Below, piece by piece: positions 18,139 to 26,707 of a DNA stretch of 64,000 nucleotides (position 1 is its first letter; each line of letters starts with the position of its first letter). Both the position numbers and the translations under genes were made by a program. The DNA comes from Mumia quercus (lineage in GTDB: Bacteria > Actinomycetota > Actinomycetes > Propionibacteriales > Nocardioidaceae): contig NZ_JANZYO010000008.1 of the NCBI RefSeq assembly GCF_025506335.1, positions 139,664-203,663 of the forward strand, given 5' to 3'. The notes below the pieces were generated by a model. That model did not search any database. It was not told where the DNA came from and was given only the letters and a program-made list of their open reading frames with translations.

Positions 18139-18156
18139 GAGTGACGCAGATCACTC
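18139..18156. promoter_or_regulatory. CRP/GlxR-like site (GAGTGA-N6-TCACTC)
   Basis: Perfect 6-bp arms around six bases match the GTGA-N6-TCAC core bound by cAMP-receptor-type regulators. The site lies between divergent ppk2 and the carboxypeptidase gene. Function is inferred from the motif only. Confidence 0.5.
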
Positions 18157-18209
18157 TACGGTGTGCAGATCCACTCTTCCGCACCTCGAGCATTGGATGA
18201 GGCCCCCTC

Positions 18210-21200
18210 ATGATGAGATCGTCTCCCCTCCGCCGGAAGGTCGCGGCCGTCGCCCTCGGGTTGACCGTGCCCGGCCTCGTCCTCACCGCCACGACCGGAC
18301 CGGCCGCCTTCGCCGACCCGCCCGAGACCGAACCCGCCCCCACCAGCAGCGTCACGCAGCGCCTCGCGGGCGAGGTCCCGTCGGTCGTCGAGATCACCGT
18401 CCCGGGCACCGCCGAGCTCGACCGCCTGGTCGCCACCGGCGTCGACCTCGACCACGGCGTCGAGCAGCGCCCCGACGGCCTCGAGGTGCGCGCGATCGTC
18501 ACGCCGAACGAGGTCGAGGCGCTCGAGAAGGCCGGCTTCGAGCCCGGCGGCGTGCTCTACACGCAGGAGGACACCGAGACCGCGCTGGCCGAGCGCGACG
18601 CGACGATCGCGGCGGCGAAGGCCGAGAACGAGGCCTTCGCAGACGAGGCGACGCACCCCGACGTCTCCGACATCAAGATCACGCGCGCGCAGTACTTCAC
18701 GTCGTTCGGCGTTCCCGTGCTGTCGGTCGAGGCGAAGTGGGCCAACGGCCAGGACGCGACCGAAGCGCTCACGGTGGAGCGCGACAGCGGCCCGGGCACC
18801 GCCTTCGGCAGCGGAGGCACGCAGACGATCACCCGCTTCGTCGACGCCGGCGTCTACCTCTACCACCGCGGCGCGAGCCCGACGACGGGCGAGCAGGCGC
18901 TGACCTCGCGGCCGGACCGCATCAAGATCACCAGCCCGACCGGTGACACCGCGATCGCCACGGTGCAGGACTGGCTGCCCACCGGAGACGAGGAGGACCC
19001 GTTCAAGGGTGAGGGCTACCAGCAGGACTTCGTGTCCTCCTACCTCGACCCGACCCAGCTGTACGACCGCATCAAGCAGCTGGCGACGGACTACCCAGAG
19101 CTCGCCGAGATCGTCGAGCTCCCGAACAAGACGAACGGCTACCGGCGCCTCGCCCAGGCGGTCGTCCCGGCGGGGACCGCCGCTGCGGACGACCCGCGTC
19201 GGATCGGCCTCGACTCCAAGGCGTACGGGTCCGAGGGCGGCAACGGGATCACCGTCACGGTCGTGCATCCGACTGCGGCCGACCAGCCGCTGACGGTCAG
19301 CGTCTCGGGCAAGGCGATCACCGTCTCCTCGGCGACCGACGCGAGCGGAGCCGCCACGAGCACGGCTGCGCAGGTCGTCGCCGCGCTCAACGCCGACCCC
19401 ACCGCGGGCGCGCTCGTGTCGGCGTACACCTATCGCGGCAACGCCGGCGACGGCGTCGTGCCGGCGACCGCCACCACCACGCTCACCGACGGGCTCGACG
19501 CACCCGAGGGTGTCTCGCGCGACCCGCAGTCGGTGTACGCGATCAAGATCGGCAAGGTCCGTGACGGGTCGAAGCCGGGCGTGTTCTTCTACGCCCAGGA
19601 GCACGCGCGCGAGTGGGTGCCGCCGCTGGTCACGATCGAGACGGCCGAGCGGCTGCTGCGCAACTACGCGTCGCACGCCCCCACGAAGGACCTCGTCGAC
19701 AACCTGGAGATCTGGGTCCTGCCGTCGGTCAACCCCGACGGTGGTCACTACTCGTTCTACGACTTCAACTCGCAGCGCAAGAACATGGTCAACCACTGCG
19801 CGCCCGGGAGCACGGTCGACGTCAATGCGCGCGACTCGTGGGGCGTCGACGTCAACCGCAACTACGACGAGTACAGCCTCTTCGACGGCTACTCCGGGGC
19901 GTCGACGAGCTGCACCAGCGGCACGTTCGCGGGCCCGGCGGAGCTGAGCGAGCCCGAGGCCCGCAACGTCGACTGGGTCGCCGCGCGCCCCAACATGACG
20001 TGGTCGATGAACGTGCACAGCTCGGGCAACTACTTCATGTGGTCGCCCGCGGCGTACAAGGTGCCGGGGCGGGTCACCGCGCCGGAGCCGACGCTCGAGG
20101 AGGAGTCCCTGTTCCAGGGCGCGTCGTCACGAATCCTCACCGCGATCAAGCGGCACCGTGGCTTGTCGGTCACGCCGGCGCGCACGGGCCGCGTGGTCGA
20201 CACGCTCTACTCGGCGGCCGGCAACTCCGGCGACATGCTCTGGTACAAGTACGGCATCTACGCCTGGGACTTCGAGGTCGGCTCGACGTTCCAGCCACCG
20301 TTCGAGGCCGAGACGCCGACGGGCCCGGGGGCTCACCAGGAGGCCATGGAGTTCGCCAACGGCCTCGTCGAGATGCTGCGGATCGCGCGCGACCACGACA
20401 CCGACACGGTGACGCCGGTCAGCGAGGTGAAGGTGACCTCGAGCACCGTGGAGGGCAAGGTCAACGTCGAGTTCGCCACGAACGAGCCGGCCAGCGTCTT
20501 CTACACGACCGACGGCACGGTGCCGACGATGCACTCGACCCGCTACGCCGCGGCGGGCCTGCGCGAGGGCGGTGAGCGGATCAAGGTCGACCAGGGCGCC
20601 GAGATCCGCTGGATCACCATCGACAGCCGTGGCAACGTCGAGCGCAACTTCGTCCCTGGCAGGGAGGGCAACTACCGCACCTGGATCGCCGAGGTCGGGT
20701 ACGAGGAGCCGCTGCCCGCCTCGGCGACGTCGCTGACGCTCGACCGCGGCACCATCGGTGCGGGCGAGACCGGTGTGACGGCCTCGGTGCAGGTCACGAC
20801 GCCGGGCGCGGGCGACCAGCCGAAGCCGACGGGCGTCGTCACGGTGTACGTCGACGGCGAGGCGTCCGGGTCGGCCGAGATCGACGACGACGGCCGTGCG
20901 GACATCCCGCTCGCGGCGATCGCGTCGGCCGGGAACCACCTGGTCACCGCCACGTACGGGGGCAGCGTCGAGCTCGCGGCGAGCACGTCGCCGCCCGTCG
21001 CCCTCAAGGTGACGGCTGCGCCGGGTGTCCCGACCGCGGCGGTGTCGCTGTCCGTGAGGCCGACGAGCATCACCGTCGGCCGCTCCGGCGCGGTGGCGTC
21101 GGTGGGCGTCACCGTCGCGCAGGACGGCACGACGACTCCCGGGTCCGGGAAGGTCGACGTCCTCGTCGACGGCCGCAAGGTCGGGACGGGGACGCTCGAC

Positions 21201-21614
21201 AAGCAGGGCCGTACGACGGTGCGGCTCGGGCCGTTCGCCACGACCGGCGCGCGGGTGGTCACGGCACGCTACGCGGGCTCGGGCCCGGTGGGCGGCGCCA
21301 GCTCGCCGCCGGTCGTCCTGCGGGTCACCAAGGCGAAGCCGTCGCTCGCGGTCAAGGTGACGCCGAAGAGGGTCACGACCACGACCCGTCCGAAGGTCGC
21401 GATCACCGTGAAGGCCAGGGGCGTGAACGCCCGGGGCACGGCGCTGGTCAAGGTCGGCAAGCGGTCGTACGTGGTGAAGGTCAACGCGAAGGGCAAGGCG
21501 ACGGTGAGGATCGCGCGTCTTGCCCGGGGGCCGAAGAAGGTGACGGTGACCTACCTCGGCAACGACGACCTGACCCGGGCCAAGAAGGTGGTGACGATCA
21601 GGGTCCGCCGATGA
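18210..21614 (+). CDS. Secreted M14 zinc carboxypeptidase with Ig-like repeats
   Basis: A 1134-residue exported protein. The signal peptide ends near AAFA/DP (residue 35). The M14 catalytic domain has zinc ligands His465 and Glu468 (EHAREW) and His603 (NVHSSGNYF), the substrate motif VDVNRNYDEY, and the general base Glu689 (DFEVGSTF). It is split by an insertion at about 335-428. A chitobiase-C-like domain follows (about 750-815, VFYTTDGTVPT), then about three Ig-like repeats (from 828) with VDGEASGSAEI and VDGRKVGTGTLD, ending in a basic tail. It probably trims peptides or peptidoglycan stems outside the cell. Divergent from ppk2. Confidence 0.9.
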   Translation: MMRSSPLRRKVAAVALGLTVPGLVLTATTGPAAFADPPETEPAPTSSVTQRLAGEVPSVVEITVPGTAELDRLVATGVDLDHGVEQRPDGLEVRAIVTPNEVEALEKAGFEPGGVLYTQEDTETALAERDATIAAAKAENEAFADEATHPDVSDIKITRAQYFTSFGVPVLSVEAKWANGQDATEALTVERDSGPGTAFGSGGTQTITRFVDAGVYLYHRGASPTTGEQALTSRPDRIKITSPTGDTAIATVQDWLPTGDEEDPFKGEGYQQDFVSSYLDPTQLYDRIKQLATDYPELAEIVELPNKTNGYRRLAQAVVPAGTAAADDPRRIGLDSKAYGSEGGNGITVTVVHPTAADQPLTVSVSGKAITVSSATDASGAATSTAAQVVAALNADPTAGALVSAYTYRGNAGDGVVPATATTTLTDGLDAPEGVSRDPQSVYAIKIGKVRDGSKPGVFFYAQEHAREWVPPLVTIETAERLLRNYASHAPTKDLVDNLEIWVLPSVNPDGGHYSFYDFNSQRKNMVNHCAPGSTVDVNARDSWGVDVNRNYDEYSLFDGYSGASTSCTSGTFAGPAELSEPEARNVDWVAARPNMTWSMNVHSSGNYFMWSPAAYKVPGRVTAPEPTLEEESLFQGASSRILTAIKRHRGLSVTPARTGRVVDTLYSAAGNSGDMLWYKYGIYAWDFEVGSTFQPPFEAETPTGPGAHQEAMEFANGLVEMLRIARDHDTDTVTPVSEVKVTSSTVEGKVNVEFATNEPASVFYTTDGTVPTMHSTRYAAAGLREGGERIKVDQGAEIRWITIDSRGNVERNFVPGREGNYRTWIAEVGYEEPLPASATSLTLDRGTIGAGETGVTASVQVTTPGAGDQPKPTGVVTVYVDGEASGSAEIDDDGRADIPLAAIASAGNHLVTATYGGSVELAASTSPPVALKVTAAPGVPTAAVSLSVRPTSITVGRSGAVASVGVTVAQDGTTTPGSGKVDVLVDGRKVGTGTLDKQGRTTVRLGPFATTGARVVTARYAGSGPVGGASSPPVVLRVTKAKPSLAVKVTPKRVTTTTRPKVAITVKARGVNARGTALVKVGKRSYVVKVNAKGKATVRIARLARGPKKVTVTYLGNDDLTRAKKVVTIRVRR

Positions 21615-21633
21615 CGTCGGCGCACCCGTGACG

Positions 21634-21671
21634 CGAGGGGCCGGCTGCCGCGAGGCGGTCGGCCCCTCGCC
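21634..21671. terminator. Terminator hairpin between converging genes
   Basis: Perfect 10-bp arms GCGAGGGGCC and GGCCCCTCGC surround an 18-base loop just after the carboxypeptidase stop and before the 3' end of the PIN gene. Confidence 0.6.
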
Positions 21672-21686
21672 GCTTCATCTGAGAGG

Positions 21687-22112
21687 TCACGCGGTCGTGT
21701 CGCGAACGGCCAGACCTTCTGCTCGCCACGCCCGCAGAAGTCGGGCATCCCCGGACACGGCAACGAGAGCGGTGTCGTCGACAGCGATCGCCGCCGCGCA
21801 GTGGGTCGCGTCATAGCCACGAAGCCCGTGGGTGACCGCGAGGCTCGCTGCGTGGGACATGAGCGCCCGGTCGAGCTCGAGGACGCTCGATGCCGTCCAC
21901 AGCTCATCGAGCAACGCTCTGGCCTGAGCGACCGCCGACCGCCCTATGCGTCCCAGTCGATGCGCCTGCGCGAGCGCCGCGACCGCTTCGATGTACGCCA
22001 GTCGTGTCGTGACGATGTCGTCAGCGGCGTCCCACATCTCCCCGCAGGCGACCGACGTCGCCTCTTCGATGAGGAGTGGAACGAGGGCGGACGTATCGAA
22101 GTAGACGATCAC
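21687..22112 (-). CDS. vapC: PIN-domain toxin (VapC type)
   Basis: A 141-residue PIN ribonuclease. The first acidic residue is in MIVYFDTSALVPLL, with later acidic positions in AYIEAVAALAQ, RGYDATHCAAAI and VDDTAL, giving the usual metal-binding quartet. The start overlaps the antitoxin stop by 4 bp, the standard TA arrangement. VapC toxins cut tRNA or rRNA; the target here is unknown. Confidence 0.9.
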   Translation of the reverse strand: MIVYFDTSALVPLLIEEATSVACGEMWDAADDIVTTRLAYIEAVAALAQAHRLGRIGRSAVAQARALLDELWTASSVLELDRALMSHAASLAVTHGLRGYDATHCAAAIAVDDTALVAVSGDARLLRAWRAEGLAVRDTTA

Positions 22113-22363
22113 CGACGCTGCTCGTCGACGAGATCGCTGACCGTCCCGCCCGCGCGGATCGGTGCTCGTCGTTCTGCCTTCCGGCGGGCCGCCGGAGTGA
22201 TCTTGCCCTCGGTGACGAGCTGCTCGAACGTGGTCGGTTTCTCGACAGGGACGATCCGCGCGACTGGTCGACCGTGGTCGGTGACGGTGAGGGTGTGGCC
22301 GTCGCGCACGGTGGCGAGGTGTCGGCTCAGTCCGTCCCGCAGCTCACGAATCCCGACCTCCAT
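22109..22363 (-). CDS. vapB: Phd/YefM-type antitoxin (VapB)
   Basis: An 84-residue antitoxin starting MEVGIRELRDGLSRHLATV, behind AAGGAGGG. The N-terminal Phd fold (DHGRPVARIVP) binds DNA, and the C-terminal segment, ending SDLVDEQRR, should wrap the PIN toxin. A longer frame upstream lacks a ribosome site and runs through the operator. A near-perfect 13-bp inverted repeat sits 14 bp ahead of the start, consistent with autorepression. Confidence 0.9.
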   Translation of the reverse strand: MEVGIRELRDGLSRHLATVRDGHTLTVTDHGRPVARIVPVEKPTTFEQLVTEGKITPAARRKAERRAPIRAGGTVSDLVDEQRR

Positions 22364-22376
22364 CGAGCCCTCCTTG

Positions 22377-22408
22377 GTGGCGTTATTCTGTCCAAAGAAT
22401 AGCGCCAC
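22377..22408. promoter_or_regulatory. Toxin-antitoxin operator
   Basis: The arms GTGGCGTTATTCT and AGAATAGCGCCAC pair at 12 of 13 positions around a 6-base centre. Located immediately upstream of the antitoxin start, it is the expected autoregulatory site. Confidence 0.7.
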
Positions 22409-22409
22409 T

Positions 22410-23324
22410 TCACGGGGTGAGCCAGAGGTACGTGCCGGTGAACACCGCGAGGAAGAGCACCAGGCACACCACGAGCACGGCGACCGTGGGCACCTCGCGG
22501 TGCGTACGCGGCGACGGCTCCTCGCTCAGCAGACGCTCGAGCTCCGCCGCGAGATCCGCAGCCGTGGCCGGCCGCTTGTCGGGGTTCCAGCTCAGCGCGC
22601 GCCCCAGGAGGTGGTCCATCGAGGCGGGCTGCCCGAGGCTCGCCGCGAGCGGCGCCGGGCGCGAGTCGGGGCGGCGGACGAGCACCGCCGCCGCCGTCGC
22701 GTCGCTGAACGCCGGGCGGCCGGCGAGCAGGTGGTACGTCACCGCGGCGACCGCGTACACGTCGGCGCGTGCGTCGAACCCGTCGGTCTGGTGCGCCTGC
22801 TCGGGCGCCATGTAGAGAGGAGTCCCCGTGGTCACCGTGAGCCCGGAGGCCTCGGCGAGCACCTTCGCGCTCCCCAGGTCCGAGACGACCAGCCGCGGCG
22901 GGTCCGTACGGTCGTCGACGAGCAGGTTGCTCGGCTTCACGTCGCGGTGCACGACGCCCGCCTCGTGCAGGACGTGCAGCGCCCGTGCGGCCTGCGCCCC
23001 GTACGCAAGGGCCTCGCGCGTGGTCAGCGCGTCCATCCGGTCCGCAAGCGTGCCGCCGGGGACGTACTCCATGACGAAGTACGGGCGGTCGTCCTCGCTC
23101 ACGCCGACGTCGAAGACGCGCACCACCCGCGGGTCGTCCACGCGGCGCAGCAGCCGAGCCTCGGCGAGGAACCGCTCCCGGACGTCGGCGTTGGTCGACC
23201 AGTTGTCGGCGAGGACCTTGAGCGCGACACCGGCCTCGAGGTCGGGATCCTCGGCGAGCCACACGGTCGCGAACGCGCCGGAGCCGAGGACGCGGACGAG
23301 ACGGTAGCGCCCGAGCACCTTCAT
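22410..23324 (-). CDS. Ser/Thr protein kinase with a C-terminal membrane anchor
   Basis: A 304-residue Hanks-type kinase. It has the Gly-rich loop LGSGAFATVW, Lys in VALKVLA, catalytic HRDVKPSNLL, DLG in place of DFG (VVSDLGSAKV), and APEQ. The last 25 residues are one transmembrane helix (VAVLVVCLVLFLAVFTGTYL) with no extracellular PASTA domain. The start at MKVLGRYRL is preferred; an earlier ATG overlaps the sigma gene start on the other strand. It is divergent from an ECF sigma factor with almost no spacer, so a joint regulatory circuit is likely. Confidence 0.9.
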   Translation of the reverse strand: MKVLGRYRLVRVLGSGAFATVWLAEDPDLEAGVALKVLADNWSTNADVRERFLAEARLLRRVDDPRVVRVFDVGVSEDDRPYFVMEYVPGGTLADRMDALTTREALAYGAQAARALHVLHEAGVVHRDVKPSNLLVDDRTDPPRLVVSDLGSAKVLAEASGLTVTTGTPLYMAPEQAHQTDGFDARADVYAVAAVTYHLLAGRPAFSDATAAAVLVRRPDSRPAPLAASLGQPASMDHLLGRALSWNPDKRPATAADLAAELERLLSEEPSPRTHREVPTVAVLVVCLVLFLAVFTGTYLWLTP

Positions 23325-23343
23325 GGCGACAAGATAGTGGCCC

Positions 23344-23901
23344 ATGAGCTCCTACTCCCCCGGTCTGGTGCCGGACGACCTCGTCGTACGGGCGCGTGCC
23401 GGCGAGGCCGACGCGCTGGACGAGCTGCTCACGCTGCTCCGGCCGAAGGTCGTACGACGCTGCTCGCGCTTCCTGCCGCACACGGAGGACGCAGAGGACG
23501 CCGCGCAGGAGGCGCTGGTCGCGATCACGCAGAACATCACGCGCTACTCCGGTACGGGGTCGTTCGAGGGCTGGGTCACCGTGATCGCGTCGAACAGCGC
23601 GCGGATGACATACCGGCGCCTGCGCCAGCGCGCCGCCGACAGCGGCGTCCCCGAGCTCCCCGAGAGCGCCGACCCACGGACGACGAGCGTGATCGCGGGG
23701 ACGCGGCTGGACCTCATGGAGGCGCTCGACCAGCTGGAGCAGGCGAAGCCGCAGGTCGTGGAGCCGTTCGTGCTCCGCGACCTCGGCTCGCTCCCGTACG
23801 CGGAGATCGCCACGCTCACCGGGACGTCGGTGGGGACGGTCCGCGACCGCATCCACGCAGCGCGGACCTTCATGCGCCAAGCACTGCGGACGATTCCGTG
23901 A
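23344..23901 (+). CDS. ECF-family RNA polymerase sigma factor
   Basis: A 185-residue sigma-70 family factor. Region 2 is DAEDAAQEALVAITQNITRY followed by GSFEGWVTVIASNSAR, and region 4 is SLPYAEIATLTGTSVGTVRD. No anti-sigma gene lies nearby; instead a Ser/Thr kinase is divergent and a secreted protein gene follows 97 bp downstream. ECF groups partnered with kinases are known, which makes phosphorylation-based control plausible here. No ribosome site is visible, so the mRNA may be leaderless. Confidence 0.9.
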   Translation: MSSYSPGLVPDDLVVRARAGEADALDELLTLLRPKVVRRCSRFLPHTEDAEDAAQEALVAITQNITRYSGTGSFEGWVTVIASNSARMTYRRLRQRAADSGVPELPESADPRTTSVIAGTRLDLMEALDQLEQAKPQVVEPFVLRDLGSLPYAEIATLTGTSVGTVRDRIHAARTFMRQALRTIP

Positions 23902-23998
23902 CGAGATTTTTCTCGATCACCGCCAACAAACCTGGCGGCGCGTGCATCAGAGGGAGTGAACGGGTGCACCAGGCGCCCCGCCCGCAGGAGGAACGCTC

Positions 23999-24742
23999 AT
24001 GAGGCTCGACCACGCGGTCATCGCGATCGCGACCACCGTCATCACCGGGATCGGCGGAGCGGCCGCTGTCGTCCAGGTCAGCCAGGACACCGGACCGACC
24101 GCGACTCCGCCGACCACCCAGCAGCCGGCCTCCCCGACGCCGAGCGCCACGACCTCCACCGCGGCTGCTCCTGCGACGGCGCAGGTGCCGGAGCCCGCGC
24201 AGACACCAGAGGCGAGCGACGCCACGTCCTCCGCGTCGGACGGGCTCAGCGAGGAGAACCTCGTCCGCGAACGCCTCTACTACGACGTCACAGGCCACTC
24301 GTTCACCGCCGCCGCGCAGCCCTCGTTCCTGCCGCTGGGCCCGTGCACGGGCGACCTCGAGATGGGCGACGTCACCGGTGACGACGTGACGCGCCTCGAC
24401 ACGCAGCTCGACGGGCGGGGTGGCCGGCAGGTCATCGAGCAGCTCGCCGAGACGGACACCCCGAACCTCGCCGCGACCGCGGCGGAGACGATCGTGACGC
24501 TGGTCGAGGAGTGCGAGGCGATCCAGGGTGGCGACTTCGGGTACGGCGACCCGGTGCTCGTGTCGTCGGAGCCGCACCACATGGTCTGGTACTTCCCCGC
24601 GTACGACTCCGACCGGGTCGCCGGCGGCTACGCGGTGTTCAACGTGGGCACGCGCGTCGGCGTCCTCGACGTCAACGACGCCGTCGGCGAGAAGAAGGTC
24701 GGCCTGCTCGCGAAGGAGGCCGCGCGGCTCGCTGGCGACTGA
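23999..24742 (+). CDS. Exported Thr/Pro/Ala-rich protein, possible sigma target
   Basis: A 247-residue protein with a hydrophobic N-terminal segment (residues 6-28), a low-complexity Thr/Pro/Ala linker (about 30-75) and a 150-residue globular domain with two Cys (GPCTGDLEMG and LVEECEAI). A GGAGGAA ribosome site precedes the ATG. The globular domain resembles no family I can name. Position after the sigma factor suggests it is part of the same regulon or operon. Confidence 0.7.
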   Translation: MRLDHAVIAIATTVITGIGGAAAVVQVSQDTGPTATPPTTQQPASPTPSATTSTAAAPATAQVPEPAQTPEASDATSSASDGLSEENLVRERLYYDVTGHSFTAAAQPSFLPLGPCTGDLEMGDVTGDDVTRLDTQLDGRGGRQVIEQLAETDTPNLAATAAETIVTLVEECEAIQGGDFGYGDPVLVSSEPHHMVWYFPAYDSDRVAGGYAVFNVGTRVGVLDVNDAVGEKKVGLLAKEAARLAGD

Positions 24743-24770
24743 ACCGCGCGACCTCCTGTCCCGCTCGGCC

Positions 24771-26693
24771 TCACGCTGTGCGCAGCAGCACCGACTCCCC
24801 CGCCGCCAGTGTCAGTTCGCCGTCGCGCTCGCGCACCCAGCGGTCACGCCGCGGGTCGTACGCCTGCGCCGCCGCAGGCAGCGTGAGGCGTACGCGGGCC
24901 CGGTCGTGGCGCGAGTAGTTCGCCACCAGCGTGTGCAGCCGTCCGTCGGCGTCGACGAAGCGGCCGAGCACGACCGGGTCGCCGCCGACCGCGGAGACCA
25001 GGCCGTCGGCCGCGAACGGGTCGAGCCCCGCAGGTGGGCTCGCCACTCCCGCCGCCTGAACGGCGGTCGAGGTGAGGTCGAGCATCTGCTTGCCGAGCGG
25101 CGCGAGGAAGTCCTCGTTGATGTCCTTCGAGTAGCGGTAGAGCGGCGTGCGCTTGCCCTCGACGGTGATGAGGGCCGTCGTGAACGCCTCACCACGGGCG
25201 GGGTCGGGGGTCCAGTAGGTGAAGTACTGGATGCCCTTGCACCCGTACGCGAGGCTGATCGAGATCTGCCACAAGATGTCGGCCTTCGTCGGGATCGCGT
25301 GGTTCGCGTAGCCGACGCTCTGGATGTAGACCCACGAGTCGCGCCCGTGCTTCAACGCAGCCGCGCGGACCTGCGCCCAGTTCTGGAAGTAGCCGAGGTC
25401 CTCGCCGCTGGCCAGGATCGGGTAGCGGTCGAACGACAGCACCGGCGAGTCGAGGTCGCGCGCCGCCTGCTCGTACCCGGCACCGAAGCCCGGCAGCAGG
25501 TTCACGTACGACAGCGCGTCCGGGTAGGCGTCGTTCGCCATCGCGACGGCCTTGGCCATCAACGGCAGCTGGCCGACGCTCGGCTCGTCGTAGAGGTGCA
25601 GACCCGCGAACGCCGGATAGCCCGAGCCGGCCGGGAGTCGCCACGCGCCGAGCCCGTTGTCGAAGGCGTCGGTGAACAGCGTCGCTCCGCCCGGTCCGGT
25701 GACGACGACGTTGTCGAAGTACGCCGACTCGGGTCCGGCCTCGCGGAATCCCGCCGACCCCGACGCGTACCGGGTGTCGGTCGTCGTGTCGACCACAACG
25801 CCGTCGACGCGGGTGGTGAAGGTGGAGCCGCTGACCGTCGTCTCGACGTGGTACGAGCGTCCTTCCTCGAGCTGGTACGGCAGCGGGACCGAGGTGACCG
25901 TCGGGGCGCCGTTGACGAACACCGCCTTCTTGAGCACCGCCTTGCCGTCGCTGCCCTGGGTCGAGAGCAGCCACACGTACGCGTTGCGCTCGTCCTGGAT
26001 CCGGAACGCCCAGCCGGCCTGGGCGTACCCGCCGGCGCCGGTGCGCAACGGCTGGGTGTCGAAGGCGAAGGTGTAGTCGGTCCACCCGGAGCCGTCCGCG
26101 ACCCAGCCGATCGAACCGTCACCGCTGCCGCGGAGGATGTGGAGGCGGCCGCCGACCGCACGCCACGACGGCGCGTAACGGTTGACCGCGTTCGCGATGA
26201 ACTGGCGCAGCTCCTCCTCGCTGATCGTGAACGGCTGGGACGAGTCGCCGACGCGCATGTTCTTGAGGACCCACTTGATGTCGGGGTCCTCGACCAGCAC
26301 CTGCAGGCCCGCCTCGTCGGCGACGCGGAGCATGTGGGTGGTGATCTGCACGTCGCCGTTGGAGTAGTTGCCGCCGTGGACGAACGTGAAACCCGCGTCG
26401 GCGATCTCGCGGTAGCGCGCAACGGTGGTCTCGGTGGGCGGCGGCGGCCAGAAGAGACCGATCGGGAAGCGCGGGTCGTTCATGATCGGTCCGCCCGTGG
26501 TGGCGCTCGCGGCTGCTGCGGCGGTGGTGGTGGTGGCCGCGGCGGTACCGGTCGCCGGGGCAGCGGCGGCGGCGTTCGCTGCGCCGGCCACCAGCGGAGG
26601 CGTGAACCCCGCGGCGACGACGGCGCCTCCGAGCTGGAGGACGGATCGGCGGCTGAGACCGGGGCGGGACTGGTCGTCGTCGTTCGGGGGCAT
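24771..26693 (-). CDS. Tat-exported glycoside-hydrolase-like protein with an inserted jelly-roll domain
   Basis: A 640-residue protein starting MPPNDDDQSR behind AGGAGGAG. The twin-arginine signal is SRRSVLQLGG, followed by an Ala/Thr-rich linker. The barrel begins FPIGLFWPPPP and resumes after about residue 350 (FAGLHLYDEPSVGQLP), with a concanavalin-like domain inserted around 200-345 (GGYAQAGWAFRIQDERNAYV). The C-terminal beta domain ends VLLRTA. The fold resembles large clan-A glycosidases, with Glu in YDEPSV as a candidate acid, but I cannot assign a GH family. It lies 14 bp downstream of an RpiR regulator, suggesting sugar-linked control. Confidence 0.78.
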   Translation of the reverse strand: MPPNDDDQSRPGLSRRSVLQLGGAVVAAGFTPPLVAGAANAAAAAPATGTAAATTTTAAAAASATTGGPIMNDPRFPIGLFWPPPPTETTVARYREIADAGFTFVHGGNYSNGDVQITTHMLRVADEAGLQVLVEDPDIKWVLKNMRVGDSSQPFTISEEELRQFIANAVNRYAPSWRAVGGRLHILRGSGDGSIGWVADGSGWTDYTFAFDTQPLRTGAGGYAQAGWAFRIQDERNAYVWLLSTQGSDGKAVLKKAVFVNGAPTVTSVPLPYQLEEGRSYHVETTVSGSTFTTRVDGVVVDTTTDTRYASGSAGFREAGPESAYFDNVVVTGPGGATLFTDAFDNGLGAWRLPAGSGYPAFAGLHLYDEPSVGQLPLMAKAVAMANDAYPDALSYVNLLPGFGAGYEQAARDLDSPVLSFDRYPILASGEDLGYFQNWAQVRAAALKHGRDSWVYIQSVGYANHAIPTKADILWQISISLAYGCKGIQYFTYWTPDPARGEAFTTALITVEGKRTPLYRYSKDINEDFLAPLGKQMLDLTSTAVQAAGVASPPAGLDPFAADGLVSAVGGDPVVLGRFVDADGRLHTLVANYSRHDRARVRLTLPAAAQAYDPRRDRWVRERDGELTLAAGESVLLRTA

Positions 26694-26707
26694 GGCTCCT
26701 CCTGGGG

